Source: Caldilinea sp. CFX5
GTDB taxonomy: Bacteria; Chloroflexota; Anaerolineae; Caldilineales; Caldilineaceae
Length of the DNA: 42,154 nt
NCBI GenBank assembly: GCA_021405325.1
Contig: QWII01000090.1
Span: 1 to 42,154 of the forward strand
Direction of reading: 5' to 3'
Positions 10,444 to 18,572 of this stretch are shown here, piece after piece (within the stretch, counting starts at the first letter, position 1; each line of letters opens with the position of its first letter). A model generated the notes under the pieces. It searched no databases, was not told where the DNA came from, and was given only the letters and a program-made list of their open reading frames with translations. The translations under genes and the position numbers were made by a program.

Positions 10444-11916
10444 ATGAAGTACAGGTTGCAGTGGCAATTTACCTTCGCCTATACATTGGTTACGGTGACG
10501 ATGGCCCTGACCCTGGCTATTGTGGGGTTGGCCGTCGTCAACCAGTTGCTCTTTGGCGCCCATCCTATTCCCCAGCGGATCCAGGTGGCGTTGGCGCAAG
10601 TCGCTCCGGCAGCAGCGCCCTTTCTGATCGACCCGACCCCTGATCGCCACGGGCTGGTCGTTTGGCTACGCAACCTCACCTTTGATTTGGCGCTGGAGGA
10701 TGAAGGCGGTCTGGGGTTGGCCGTCGTCCGCTGGGCGCCTTCCGGGCAAGCATCGTTGGCCGTGGCGGATCGCACCGGCCATCTGCTGGCGACCACCGCC
10801 GGGGCGGCGACGGCGGCAGCAATGCCAGACGCACACACGCTGTCGCTTCCCCCGCCGGCGGTGATACAGGCATGGTTGGCGACGCCCACGGGCCCCATTC
10901 CCCTGGCCGATGGCCGCACTGTGGTCGCCGCACCTGTCGTCGGCCCAGATGGGCAACTGCTCGGCGGGCTGCTGCTGATTGCGCCTCTCCCCGCGAACCT
11001 GCTCGATTTTCTCGAAGCGATCTGGGGGGCGGCCATCCTGCCGGCGCTGTTGGCGTTTGTCGCCTTTGTGGCGCTGGTCGGCGCCCTCTTTGGCCTTTTG
11101 ACCGCCCGTTGGCTCACCCGGCGGCTGCAACGACTGGCGCAAGCCAGTGATGCCTGGAGCCGTGGTGACTTTGCCCGCTTGATTGGCGATCAGGCCCCCG
11201 ATGAGATCGGGCAGTTGGCCGCTCGCCTCAATCGTATGGCCGAGCAACTGCAGAGCTTGCTGCAGACGCGCCAGGCGCTGGCCGCCCTCGAAGAACGCCA
11301 ACGGCTCGCCCGCGAATTGCATGATGCGGTCAAGCAGCAGGTTTTTGCCACCGCCATGCAGATCGGCGCGGCGCGGGCGCAATTAGCCAGCGACCCCGCC
11401 ACGGTTGCGGCGCACCTCAACGCCGCCGAGCGGTTGGCACAGCAAGCGCAACAAGAACTGACCGGTCTGATCCGTGCGTTGCGCCCGGCGGCCCTGGCAG
11501 ACAAAGGGCTGGCGACCGCCTTACAAGACTATGCGACGGAGTGGTCGCACAGCACGGGCATTCAGACGCTTGTACAGGTGCAAGGCCAACGGACGGCGCC
11601 CCTGGCGGTCGAACAGATGCTGTGGCGGGTCGCCCAGGAAACGCTGGCCAATGTCGCCCGCCACAGCGGAGCGCAGCGGGTGGATCTGCATTTGGCCTAT
11701 GATGGCGACGGCGTGACACTTACCATTGAGGACGATGGCTGCGGCTTTGATCCAGCCAGGGTTGTCGGCAAGGGCTTCGGCTTACAGAGCATGCAGGAAC
11801 GCCTTGCTGCCTTTGGGGGCGTCTTGCAGCTCGACAGTACGGAGGCGGGAACGCGCCTGTGCGCACACGTACCTTACCCTGACCCCGACTCGACTGTGCG
11901 CCAAGAAGCTGTTTGA
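10444..11916 (+). CDS. NarL-family sensor histidine kinase
   Basis: The 490-aa protein has a membrane segment at 9-35, an extracytoplasmic sensor region to about 190, a second segment (195-220), a HAMP linker (RWLTRRLQRLAQASDAWSRGD), then a HisKA_3 dimerisation domain with the phospho-acceptor His at 293 (LARELHDAVKQQ) and a HATPase domain (N-box ETLANVARHS, G1 EDDGCGFDP). This is the LiaS/NarX type paired with LuxR-type regulators; the partner is the gene at 12010. The start at 10444 follows the membrane protein by 10 bases. The stop codon falls inside the outer arm of a nested palindrome. Confidence 0.88.
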   Translation: MKYRLQWQFTFAYTLVTVTMALTLAIVGLAVVNQLLFGAHPIPQRIQVALAQVAPAAAPFLIDPTPDRHGLVVWLRNLTFDLALEDEGGLGLAVVRWAPSGQASLAVADRTGHLLATTAGAATAAAMPDAHTLSLPPPAVIQAWLATPTGPIPLADGRTVVAAPVVGPDGQLLGGLLLIAPLPANLLDFLEAIWGAAILPALLAFVAFVALVGALFGLLTARWLTRRLQRLAQASDAWSRGDFARLIGDQAPDEIGQLAARLNRMAEQLQSLLQTRQALAALEERQRLARELHDAVKQQVFATAMQIGAARAQLASDPATVAAHLNAAERLAQQAQQELTGLIRALRPAALADKGLATALQDYATEWSHSTGIQTLVQVQGQRTAPLAVEQMLWRVAQETLANVARHSGAQRVDLHLAYDGDGVTLTIEDDGCGFDPARVVGKGFGLQSMQERLAAFGGVLQLDSTEAGTRLCAHVPYPDPDSTVRQEAV

Positions 11917-11991
11917 AAAGTCGGTCGCCTACACCTGACAGGTTTTGGAAACCTGTCAGGTGTAGCGTGGCAACACACCCTTTTCAAACAG
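11909..11991. repeat. Nested palindrome, copy 1 (core CCTGACAGGTTT)
   Basis: An inner palindrome has perfect 17-bp arms (11929-11945 and 11949-11965, core CCTGACAGGTTT / AAACCTGTCAGG) with a 3-base loop. It is enclosed by a separate perfect 12-bp pair, CTGTTTGAAAAG (11909-11920) and CTTTTCAAACAG (11980-11991). The outer left arm includes the kinase stop codon. The core is shared with copies at 12721-12803, 30429-30500 and, decayed, 28891-28911; the outer arms differ in each. It probably works as a transcript hairpin between kinase and regulator genes. Confidence 0.8.
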
Positions 11992-12009
11992 TCTCCAAGA
12001 GGAGGCAAC

Positions 12010-12660
12010 ATGACAGAGCCGATTACAGTGCTGATTGTTGATGATCATGCGGTGGTGCGGCAAGGGGTGCGCGCCTTTTTGGCGACCCAACCAGATATTG
12101 CCGTGGTCGCCGAGGCAGCCACTGGTGAAGAAGCGATCCGCCTGGTTGCGCAACAGGTGCCGGATGTCGTGTTGATGGATCTGGTGATGCCGGGGCTGGA
12201 TGGCGTGGCGGCCACTCACCAGATCCGGTCCGTCAGCCCGCATACGCAGGTGATTGTGCTGACCTCGTATGATGAGGACGAACATATCTTCCCCGCCATT
12301 CGCGCCGGTGCGCGTTCCTATCTGCTCAAAGATGTCGGCGCCCAAGCGTTGGGCGAAGCGGTGCGACGGGCCGCCCACGGTGAGGCGGTGCTGCATCCGC
12401 GGGTGGCGGCACGTGTGATCCAGGAATTGCACGGCGCCCGCCAGGAAATGCCCAACCCGTTCGTCGAACTCAGTGAACGCGAACTGGAGGTCTTGCGGCT
12501 ACTGGCGGCCGGGTTGAGCAACGCCGAAATTGCCGTCCAACTAATCATCAGTGAAAAGACGGTCAAGAGCCATGTCAGCAATATCCTGGGCAAACTCCAC
12601 CTGGCCGACCGCACCCAGGCGGCGGTTTTGGCCTGGCGGGAAGGGGTTGTGCAGCGGTAG
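12010..12660 (+). CDS. NarL/FixJ-type response regulator
   Basis: The 216-aa protein has a receiver domain (VLIVDDHAVVRQG, phospho-acceptor Asp57 in DVVLMDLVMPG, conserved T in VIVLTSYDED, K in YLLKDVG) and a C-terminal LuxR-type HTH (LSERELEVLRLLAAGLSNAEIA, then SEKTVKSHVSNILGKL). It is the partner of the kinase at 10444-11916, separated from it by a palindrome. GAGGAGGCAAC just before the ATG is a clear ribosome site. Target genes are unknown; the membrane protein and serine hydrolase genes on either side are natural candidates. Confidence 0.92.
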   Translation: MTEPITVLIVDDHAVVRQGVRAFLATQPDIAVVAEAATGEEAIRLVAQQVPDVVLMDLVMPGLDGVAATHQIRSVSPHTQVIVLTSYDEDEHIFPAIRAGARSYLLKDVGAQALGEAVRRAAHGEAVLHPRVAARVIQELHGARQEMPNPFVELSERELEVLRLLAAGLSNAEIAVQLIISEKTVKSHVSNILGKLHLADRTQAAVLAWREGVVQR

Positions 12661-12720
12661 CATCTGTCGGCATCTCCCCGCACATGCCTATGAGCATTTC
12701 GCGAAGGATCTGATATGTTT

Positions 12721-12803
12721 AGGCGTTACGCAGTTGACGGCCGCTACCAGAGACCTGTCAGGTTTCGCAAACCTGACAGGTCTTGTCCAACTGCGTAACG
12801 CCT
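12721..12803. repeat. Nested palindrome, copy 2
   Basis: The inner palindrome has perfect 15-bp arms (12751-12765 and 12769-12783; AGACCTGTCAGGTTT on the left) with loop CGC. The outer pair AGGCGTTACGCAGTTG (12721-12736) and CAACTGCGTAACGCCT (12788-12803) is a perfect 16-bp match unrelated in sequence to the outer arms of copy 1. Compared with copies 1 and 4, the central base pair of the core is A-T swapped to T-A on both arms, so pairing is kept. It lies between the response regulator and the serine hydrolase. Confidence 0.8.
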
Positions 12804-12831
12804 AATGTTTGAAGAGAAGGGAGATCATCCA

Positions 12832-13872
12832 ATGGAGAAGCCGCTCCAGACCCATTCATTTTGGGACGAGGTCAGCGCCAATGTCGCGTCTGCGATGGCT
12901 GCGCAGCAGATTCCCGCTCTTTCCCTGGCGGTGCTGCAATCTGGAAAACTCCTCTTTGCTCAGGGCTATGGTCTGGCGAATCTTGAACTGGGCGTCAAAG
13001 CCGATGAGCGGACGGTGTATGGGCTGGCATCTATCTCCAAGACCTTTGCCGCGACGGCTCTGCTGCTGCTGGTCGCTGATGGCCAGTGCCGCTTAGACGA
13101 TGGCATTCGTCTCTACCTGCCGGAAGCACCGGCCAGTTGGCATCCGATCACCCTGCGCCACCTGCTCGCGCATACCTCCGGCCTCCCGTTTCAGGTCAGC
13201 TTTGCGCAGTATGGCCCTTGTGAAAAGTTCCTGTACCGACTGGATGTGACACGAGAGGAGTTCCTCAGCGCCGCCGTGCAGATACCTCTCGATTTTGCGC
13301 CGGGCACAAAAACCCAGTATAGCAATATCGGTTATTTTCTCCTGGGGATCATCATCGAACGCATCAGCGGCAAGTCCTACGCCCAATGGCTAGCGGCGCG
13401 TATCTTCCATCCGCTCTCGATGAACTCGACCCGAATCAATGATCCGGCGGCGATTATTCCTCACCGCGCCGCTAGCTATAGCCTGGCGGATGGGGTATTG
13501 AGGAAGGCAGACTACACCAGCGCCCAGTGGTATTTTGCCCCCAATGGCCTCGTTTCGTCTGTGATGGATATGGCGCGTTGGGATGCGGCTTTGACTGCCG
13601 GGCAGGCGCTTTCCCGCGCGCTGCTCCACCAGATGTGGGAACCGACCATTCTCGCGAATGGAAAAAGCGCCGAGTATGGTCTTGCCTGGAAGGTCGAGCA
13701 GCACGAAAGCGGCAAATTGGTGAGCCATAATGGGGGCGGTCCCAGGTGCTCGTGCTATCATGCTCGCTTCCTGGATGCGCAGGTGGGCATCATTCTCCTT
13801 GCTAACCGCGGCGGCGTCCCTATCTGGGACCTCGGGAAGGCCATTGCAGAACGCGTCCTTCTGTCTGAATAG
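12832..13872 (+). CDS. Serine hydrolase, class C beta-lactamase-like
   Basis: The 346-aa protein shows the penicillin-binding fold: S67-I-S-K70 in GLASISKTFAATALLLLV (SxxK), a Y-S-N triad in TKTQYSNIGYFLLGIIIE, the HTSGLP loop after LRHLLAH, and HNGG near the end in place of KTG. This set is seen in the beta-lactamase/esterase/D-aminopeptidase group rather than in true resistance enzymes. No signal peptide is visible, so it may act in the cytoplasm. ATG 12832 has GAAGGGAG at good spacing; an in-frame ATG at 12805 touches the palindrome and is less likely. Substrate unknown. Confidence 0.82.
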   Translation: MEKPLQTHSFWDEVSANVASAMAAQQIPALSLAVLQSGKLLFAQGYGLANLELGVKADERTVYGLASISKTFAATALLLLVADGQCRLDDGIRLYLPEAPASWHPITLRHLLAHTSGLPFQVSFAQYGPCEKFLYRLDVTREEFLSAAVQIPLDFAPGTKTQYSNIGYFLLGIIIERISGKSYAQWLAARIFHPLSMNSTRINDPAAIIPHRAASYSLADGVLRKADYTSAQWYFAPNGLVSSVMDMARWDAALTAGQALSRALLHQMWEPTILANGKSAEYGLAWKVEQHESGKLVSHNGGGPRCSCYHARFLDAQVGIILLANRGGVPIWDLGKAIAERVLLSE

Positions 13873-14069
13873 TACTCCATGGCCTTGAAAACTAGAGAAG
13901 GGCGCAAGCGGGTCGGCTGGAATTCGTAGATGGTACCTCTGTTTATGTTCGCTACCAAGCGGATCGATCAGAAACAGAAGAACGAAAAAAAAGTATCACA
14001 AGCTCGACGCCTGGGAGCGGCAGCGATGTAGGTGCGGCTTATCTGAAGTACACTAGGAGATCGAACAAC

Positions 14070-14468
14070 ATGAAAATGAAATACGCCATTCCCGCCTTAC
14101 CAGTCACCAATGTTGCACAGAGTATTGCCTTTTATGTCGATACGCTGGGCTTTACTCTGGTCTACCAGGCCGGCGGCTTTGCGATTGTCCGCCGTGACGA
14201 CGTGGACGTGCATCTGTGGGAAGCCAATGATGAAAGCTGGCAAACCCGCAGCACGACCTTTCCCGTCCAATCGGGAGCAGAATCCTTTATCGCCGGCACG
14301 GCCAGTTGTCGCATCGCCGTCGAAGGGGTGGATGAGCTTTACCAGGAGCTACAGTCCCACGGCGTTGTGCATCCCAATGGGCAACTCCGCGATCAGCCGT
14401 GGGGCACGCGCGAATTCGGCGTGTTGGACCGCGACCACAATTTGATCACTTTTTTCGAGCGCCAATGA
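14070..14468 (+). CDS. VOC family protein (bleomycin-resistance type)
   Basis: The 132-aa product follows the two beta-alpha-beta-beta-beta modules of the VOC fold: YAIPALPVTNVAQSIAFYVDTLGF at the start, VDVHLWEAND in the middle, VEGVDELYQELQSHGV in the second module, and the end FGVLDRDHNLITFFE. This pattern is that of bleomycin-binding-like proteins, which bind antibiotics as dimers, but dioxygenase or glyoxalase-like roles also occur. A GGAGAT ribosome site lies before the ATG. It overlaps the next gene by four bases (ATGA), so the two are translationally coupled. The gap before it (13873-14069) shows nothing notable. Confidence 0.82.
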   Translation: MKMKYAIPALPVTNVAQSIAFYVDTLGFTLVYQAGGFAIVRRDDVDVHLWEANDESWQTRSTTFPVQSGAESFIAGTASCRIAVEGVDELYQELQSHGVVHPNGQLRDQPWGTREFGVLDRDHNLITFFERQ

Positions 14469-14698
14469 ACGATCACGACAGCGAAAAGACGATGAACCGA
14501 TCCACCATTATCCGTTGTCCTGTGTGCGGCTTTGCGCGCGAAGAACTGATGCCAACTGACGTTTGTGTCATTCGGTATCGTTGTCACGGGTGTGGAACAA
14601 TCTTGCATCCCAAAGTCGGTGACTGTTGCGTCTTCTGTTCTTATAGCAACGATCAATGTCCGCCCCAACAAGCGGAATCAAAAGGCGCTTGCTTTTAA
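14465..14698 (+). CDS. GDCCVxC-domain small cysteine-rich protein
   Basis: The 77-aa protein has two C-x2-C pairs (CPVCG, CHGCG) and the sequence HPKVGDCCVFCSYSNDQCPP. This defines the GDCCVxC group of small putative metal-binding proteins found beside mercury and other thiophilic-metal genes. The four to eight Cys suggest zinc or soft-metal binding; function is not proven. Start 14465 overlaps the VOC stop. An internal ATG at 14492 gives the length usual for the family and may be the real start. Confidence 0.7.
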   Translation: MNDHDSEKTMNRSTIIRCPVCGFAREELMPTDVCVIRYRCHGCGTILHPKVGDCCVFCSYSNDQCPPQQAESKGACF

Positions 14699-14743
14699 CG
14701 CGTGCTACGGTCAGGACAAATGCGGAGAGAGAAAGGAAGAAGG

Positions 14744-16912
14744 ATGCTTCGTTTATCAACGCCGGCTAACCATCTCCGTGCGCTCATGCCACCGTTGTTA
14801 CTAGTCGGCGGCCTTGTACTCATGGCTGTGGCGCTGGGGCTGGCGCTTCTGAGCAGCCAGCCCCCGGCGCCCAAACCAGTGACGGCGCCGGCCGATGAAT
14901 TTTCCGCGGCGCGCGCCCTGGCGCTGGCCGCACGACTCCTGGGCGACGGTGCGCCGCACCCCGTTGGCACAGCGGCCCAGGCCCAGGTGCGCGACCGTAT
15001 CATCCAGGAATTGAGTATACTCGGCTACCGGGTTGAAACCCAGACGACCTTTGCTTGTCGTACCGAGTGGGCCACCTGCGGGGATGTCACGAACATCTTG
15101 AGCCGGTTGCCGGGCCGCACAAACGGACCAGCCGTGTTACTGACCGCCCACTATGATTCCGTCCCGGCCGGGCCGGGTGCGGCGGACGATATGGCGGGGG
15201 TGGCGGTCATCTTGGAAATCGCACGCATCTTACGGATAGAAGCGCCGCTGCCCAATCCGATTATTTTTCTGTTTAGCGACGGCGAAGAACCGGCCCTCTT
15301 AGGCGCCGAGGCCTTTGTCGCCGAACATCCCTGGGCCGCTGCGGTGGGCGTCGTCGTCAATTTGGAGGCGCGCGGCAACCGTGGCCCCAGCATCTTGTTT
15401 GAGACGACAGAGAACAGCGCCTGGCTAATTGCCGCCTTCGCGGCCCAGGCGCCCACTCCCATTGCCAGTTCGGTGTACGATGTACTCTACGAATTTCTGT
15501 CTGCCAATACGGATTTGGATGTCTACGAAGAGGCGGGTTTGGCTGGGATCAACTTTGCCTTTACCGAAGAAGTGACCCACTATCACACTCCGCTTGACAA
15601 TCTTGCCAATCTTGACCCGCGCAGCGTGCAACATCAGGGCGACAATGCGCTGGCGGCGGTGCGGGTCTTTGGTGAACAGGATCTGGTCAATCCACCACCG
15701 GGCAAGAGCGTCTATCTGGATTTGTGGCCTGGTTTTGTGTTGCAATGGCCGGAGCCATGGACCACCGGGTTAGCCATGAGCGGCTTGCTGGTGTGGCTTG
15801 GGGTCGCGATTCACTTGCTCTGGCGCCGTACGCTGTCCTGGCGTTCGCTGCTGTGGGGATGCCTGGTGTTGCCGGTGGGTTTGCTGGCGGCGGGGCTGCT
15901 GGGATTGGCCCTGTCGCTGGGGATCAGCTATTGGCGTGGTGCGCCAGCGCCGTGGTATGCCTATCCGCTGCCCATGCGGGTGGCGCTCTGGACGAGCGCA
16001 CTGCTGTGTCTGGTTTGGGTGGCAAACACGCTCTCCCAGCGCGCTGGCTATTGGGGGGTGAGCCTGGGCGTCTGGCTCTGGTGGGCGTTGTTTGCCTTGT
16101 TGGTGGCCTGGGGCGAGCCAGGTCTCAGCGCACTGTTTCTGCCACCCACCCTGCTCGCTATCTTGACGTTAGCCGTCGTTGGGTTGACCCCACTCCGTCG
16201 TGTGCCCCAGGCGCGCCTGGGGGCGACGCTGATTGCCCTCTTTGGCGGCAGTTGGCTCTGGTTACCCTTTGCGTTAGCCGCCGAAAGTGGGGCTGGGGGC
16301 GAACTCGGTCTACTGGTCGGCGTGATGGTTGGGCTGGCGGCCGGCGCCTTGGTCCCGCTGGTGGCCTTGTCGGGGGAAGGTGGACGACTGCCGCACCGGT
16401 GGCTGGTTCGTGCAGCACTGGTCGTGTTGGTGGCTGCCGCTACGGCGCTGCCCTGGTCGAACCGTCAATATGCGGTTGCCCCAGCCAAGGCTACCGGCGC
16501 GCCGACCCCTATCATTCGACAACTGGCCGATGAGCGGACTGCCGGCGCACGGGTCATCCAACTCCAGATGTTCACCCCGCGTGACGCCAATCAGCTCTCG
16601 CTCTATCTGCCCGCAATGGCCGGACTGCAGCGCATTGACGTTGTCGGCACGCCCTACACCAGCGCACCGGTACGCAGCTGGGATGGGTATCAGGCCTTTC
16701 ACTGTTTTGGCCCCACCTGCGATGGCATCACGCTGGCGTTGCATCTGGCCGGCGATGCAGCCTTTACCCTGTTCTTGGTAGACAAAACCTTTGGCTTGCC
16801 GGCGGACGGTGCGGAATTACGCCAGGCGCGCCCCCCAACGGCAGTACCCAGTGGCGATGGCGATGTCACCCTAATTGCCGACCAGATCACCTTCGCGGCG
16901 GCGAGACAATAA
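14744..16912 (+). CDS. Membrane-anchored M28 family zinc peptidase
   Basis: The 722-aa protein has an N-terminal membrane segment (about 15-36), an M28 aminopeptidase domain with probable zinc ligands His136 and Asp148-149 (LTAHYDSV, GAADDMAG), Glu181-182 (SDGEEPALLG), Glu208 and a His in THYHTPLDN. A large membrane part of six to eight helices (about 340-570) and a C-terminal extracytoplasmic domain follow. The layout resembles the ER peptidase Fxna/Ermp1 and bacterial homologues. The catalytic domain is expected outside the membrane. GAAAGGAAGAAGG before ATG 14744 supports this start over 14702. It is the last gene before the tRNA fragment. Confidence 0.8.
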   Translation: MLRLSTPANHLRALMPPLLLVGGLVLMAVALGLALLSSQPPAPKPVTAPADEFSAARALALAARLLGDGAPHPVGTAAQAQVRDRIIQELSILGYRVETQTTFACRTEWATCGDVTNILSRLPGRTNGPAVLLTAHYDSVPAGPGAADDMAGVAVILEIARILRIEAPLPNPIIFLFSDGEEPALLGAEAFVAEHPWAAAVGVVVNLEARGNRGPSILFETTENSAWLIAAFAAQAPTPIASSVYDVLYEFLSANTDLDVYEEAGLAGINFAFTEEVTHYHTPLDNLANLDPRSVQHQGDNALAAVRVFGEQDLVNPPPGKSVYLDLWPGFVLQWPEPWTTGLAMSGLLVWLGVAIHLLWRRTLSWRSLLWGCLVLPVGLLAAGLLGLALSLGISYWRGAPAPWYAYPLPMRVALWTSALLCLVWVANTLSQRAGYWGVSLGVWLWWALFALLVAWGEPGLSALFLPPTLLAILTLAVVGLTPLRRVPQARLGATLIALFGGSWLWLPFALAAESGAGGELGLLVGVMVGLAAGALVPLVALSGEGGRLPHRWLVRAALVVLVAAATALPWSNRQYAVAPAKATGAPTPIIRQLADERTAGARVIQLQMFTPRDANQLSLYLPAMAGLQRIDVVGTPYTSAPVRSWDGYQAFHCFGPTCDGITLALHLAGDAAFTLFLVDKTFGLPADGAELRQARPPTAVPSGDGDVTLIADQITFAAARQ

Positions 16913-16961
16913 AGCCGCTTTTGCCTATAGAAGAGTGACTCTTCACAAAATCAGTTGTGTA

Positions 16962-17003
16962 TGAGCCCCCTGGGATTCGAACCCAGAACCCACGGCTTAA
17001 AAG
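16962..17003 (-). other. tRNA-Lys(TTT) 3' fragment, probable attachment site
   Basis: Read on the minus strand this gives anticodon loop CTTTTAA (anticodon TTT), 3' anticodon stem GCCGT, a 5-base variable loop, a perfect T-arm (CTGGG-TTCGAAT-CCCAG), acceptor strand GGGGCTC and discriminator A. The 5' half is missing: sequence stops matching a tRNA right after the anticodon loop at about 17004. A 3' tRNA piece that ends in the anticodon loop next to a tyrosine integrase is the usual result of integration into a tRNA gene. It marks the left boundary of the mobile element; chromosome is to the left, element to the right. Confidence 0.8.
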
Positions 17004-17129
17004 GAACCATCTTGGAAATTCGAGGAAATACTCTGGGAATGAAGTTGTCAGACAAGGACAAAGTCGAACTTTGCCTTATGCGGAGGGAATACTCACCCGC
17101 TTGATATATCGCCTAAAACGCAATGTTGC

Positions 17130-17183
17130 AAAAAAGAAGCAGCATCCTGTACAAATTATCGTACAGGATGCTGCTTCTTTTTT
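17130..17183. terminator. Perfect 23-bp bidirectional terminator hairpin
   Basis: Arms 17130-17152 and 17161-17183 are perfect reverse complements around an 8-base loop. The outer ends are A6 on the left and T6 on the right, so each strand gives a strong stem followed by a U-run. It lies 14 bases after the integrase stop and stops integrase transcripts (minus strand) from entering the chromosome, as well as read-through from the attachment site into the integrase. Confidence 0.85.
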
Positions 17184-17196
17184 GTTTTACTGGCGA

Positions 17197-18420
17197 TCAG
17201 TAGTTTGTACTGACTTGGTTTGTCGTTACCGCCATTCGCTGTTTACGTACGTCGTAGTAGAGATCAAGTAGTTCATACCTCTTGGCCAGTTTGCGAATCC
17301 CCACATCGGACATTTGAAACTGCTGGGCCAGTCCACGCCAGTTAGGTTTTTCTTGAATCGCTAGTTGCAACAGGAACTTGGATGGAGGTTGGCGCCTGGA
17401 TTGAATTGACGCAGGGGGCGACACTTGCCCAGTTGCCAACATGGAGGTATGCACCTTGAGCAAGTCTTCGGGATCCGGATGTACATAGATGTCTTCCGTG
17501 ACTTTTTGCCCACTATGGCCAAGAATGAGGGACAAACTTTTGGTATCATGATGAACGCGCCAGAAATGGGTCGCAAAGTTATGGCGGAGACTATGGGTGT
17601 TCCAAACCGCATCGACCACACCGGCACGTACGGCACAGCGGCGCAACACCTGGTAGACACTCACGGGGCGTAACGGTCCTCCTTCTTCCGTGATGAATAG
17701 TCTGGCTGTTGTCGGCAATCTTTCCAACCACTGGGTACGCTGCTCCAGCCAATGCAAGAGTACTTTGCCGACAACAGGCGAAAAAGGCACATCACGAAGG
17801 GTATCGCCTTTGCCACGAACATAGCGTAAATACCCTGTGCCCTGTTCGTCTAGCCAACAGACTTGCTCAATTTGTAGGAGTGTCACCTCTTTCTGCCGTA
17901 ATCCTGTATCAGCCAGCAATGCAATCAAGGCGGTATCGCGACGGGGCATGTCACCCTGGACAGCCCCTTGCAATAAGGCTGACAGCGTAGTAGCTTCGAT
18001 CAGCTTTTTGGGCAGTTTGGGCATCTTCGGCAGGACGAACCAACGGCTCACATCGTGAGTCAAATAATTCTCCCGGTAGAGCCAACTCAAAAACGTGCGG
18101 ACAACGCCAATCGTCCGCCTTACTGTCGCCGGCGATAATTGGATTGTCTCGGTTGGCCGACCAGGGTGGTCATCGTATTTCTGCTTCACGTTCGACAACC
18201 AATAGGCAAAGTGTTTGGCCTTGCGCCGGTCAATCTTGCCTTCCGGCACTTGGGTGTTATACCAGATGGCAAACCGTTTCAAGGCATTGCTATAGTGCCC
18301 GATGGTTGTCTCTTTGAAGAGTTGCTGTCGGCAGTCATAGAGATACAGGTCGACCCACTGGTTTAATTCTGGAATAATCAGGGTTGCATCTACGCGTTCC
18401 TGCGTTGGTGTGATCAACAT
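17197..18420 (-). CDS. int: Tyrosine recombinase / integrase with C-terminal HTH-like tail
   Basis: The 407-aa protein has an N-terminal SAM-like core-binding domain (about 15-125) and the catalytic domain with all active residues visible: Arg175 (ADTGLRQKEVTLL), Lys204 (VRGKGD), His276-x-x-Arg279 (THSLRHNFATH), His302 (ILGHSG) and Tyr312 (EDIYVHP). After the Tyr there are about 90 extra residues including NWRGLAQQFQMSDVGIRKLAKRY, which looks like a helix-turn-helix; this tail is unusual. ATG 18420 with GGAAGGA upstream is preferred to 18513. Next to the tRNA-Lys fragment, it most likely catalyses integration and excision of the element. Confidence 0.9.
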   Translation of the reverse strand: MLITPTQERVDATLIIPELNQWVDLYLYDCRQQLFKETTIGHYSNALKRFAIWYNTQVPEGKIDRRKAKHFAYWLSNVKQKYDDHPGRPTETIQLSPATVRRTIGVVRTFLSWLYRENYLTHDVSRWFVLPKMPKLPKKLIEATTLSALLQGAVQGDMPRRDTALIALLADTGLRQKEVTLLQIEQVCWLDEQGTGYLRYVRGKGDTLRDVPFSPVVGKVLLHWLEQRTQWLERLPTTARLFITEEGGPLRPVSVYQVLRRCAVRAGVVDAVWNTHSLRHNFATHFWRVHHDTKSLSLILGHSGQKVTEDIYVHPDPEDLLKVHTSMLATGQVSPPASIQSRRQPPSKFLLQLAIQEKPNWRGLAQQFQMSDVGIRKLAKRYELLDLYYDVRKQRMAVTTNQVSTNY

Positions 18421-18469
18421 AAGACAGTTCCTTCCATGCTCAGTTGTGACATCGGTTGGTGAATAAGCT

Positions 18470-18485
18470 TGTGTTGGCCAACACA
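18470..18485. promoter_or_regulatory. 16-bp perfect palindrome in the divergent int promoter region
   Basis: TGTGTTGGCCAACACA (18470-18485) is a perfect palindrome in the 150 bases between the divergent integrase and the first plus-strand element gene. Downstream, two copies of AAAAAGTCA (18530-18538 and 18541-18549) follow. The position suggests an operator for an element-encoded regulator that balances integrase and element genes. The RHH-like protein at 25596 is a candidate ligand. No consensus promoter boxes are convincing. Confidence 0.45.
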
Positions 18486-18572
18486 CCCCTAGCATACACG
18501 ATTTTGGCGGCAAGCGATCAAAAGGCGCAAAAAAGTCATCAAAAAGTCAAAGAAAAGGAGGTCTGCGTATCG

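Noticed and set aside
15724..16533. 269-aa overlapping frame inside the M28 peptidase gene
   Set aside because: It is a shadow frame with Gly/Ala/Trp-rich composition, no ribosome site, and the peptidase frame shows clear membrane helices there.
16962..17004. Complete tRNA gene
   Set aside because: Only the 3' part from the anticodon loop is present. No D-arm or 5' acceptor strand is found within 60 bases to the right.
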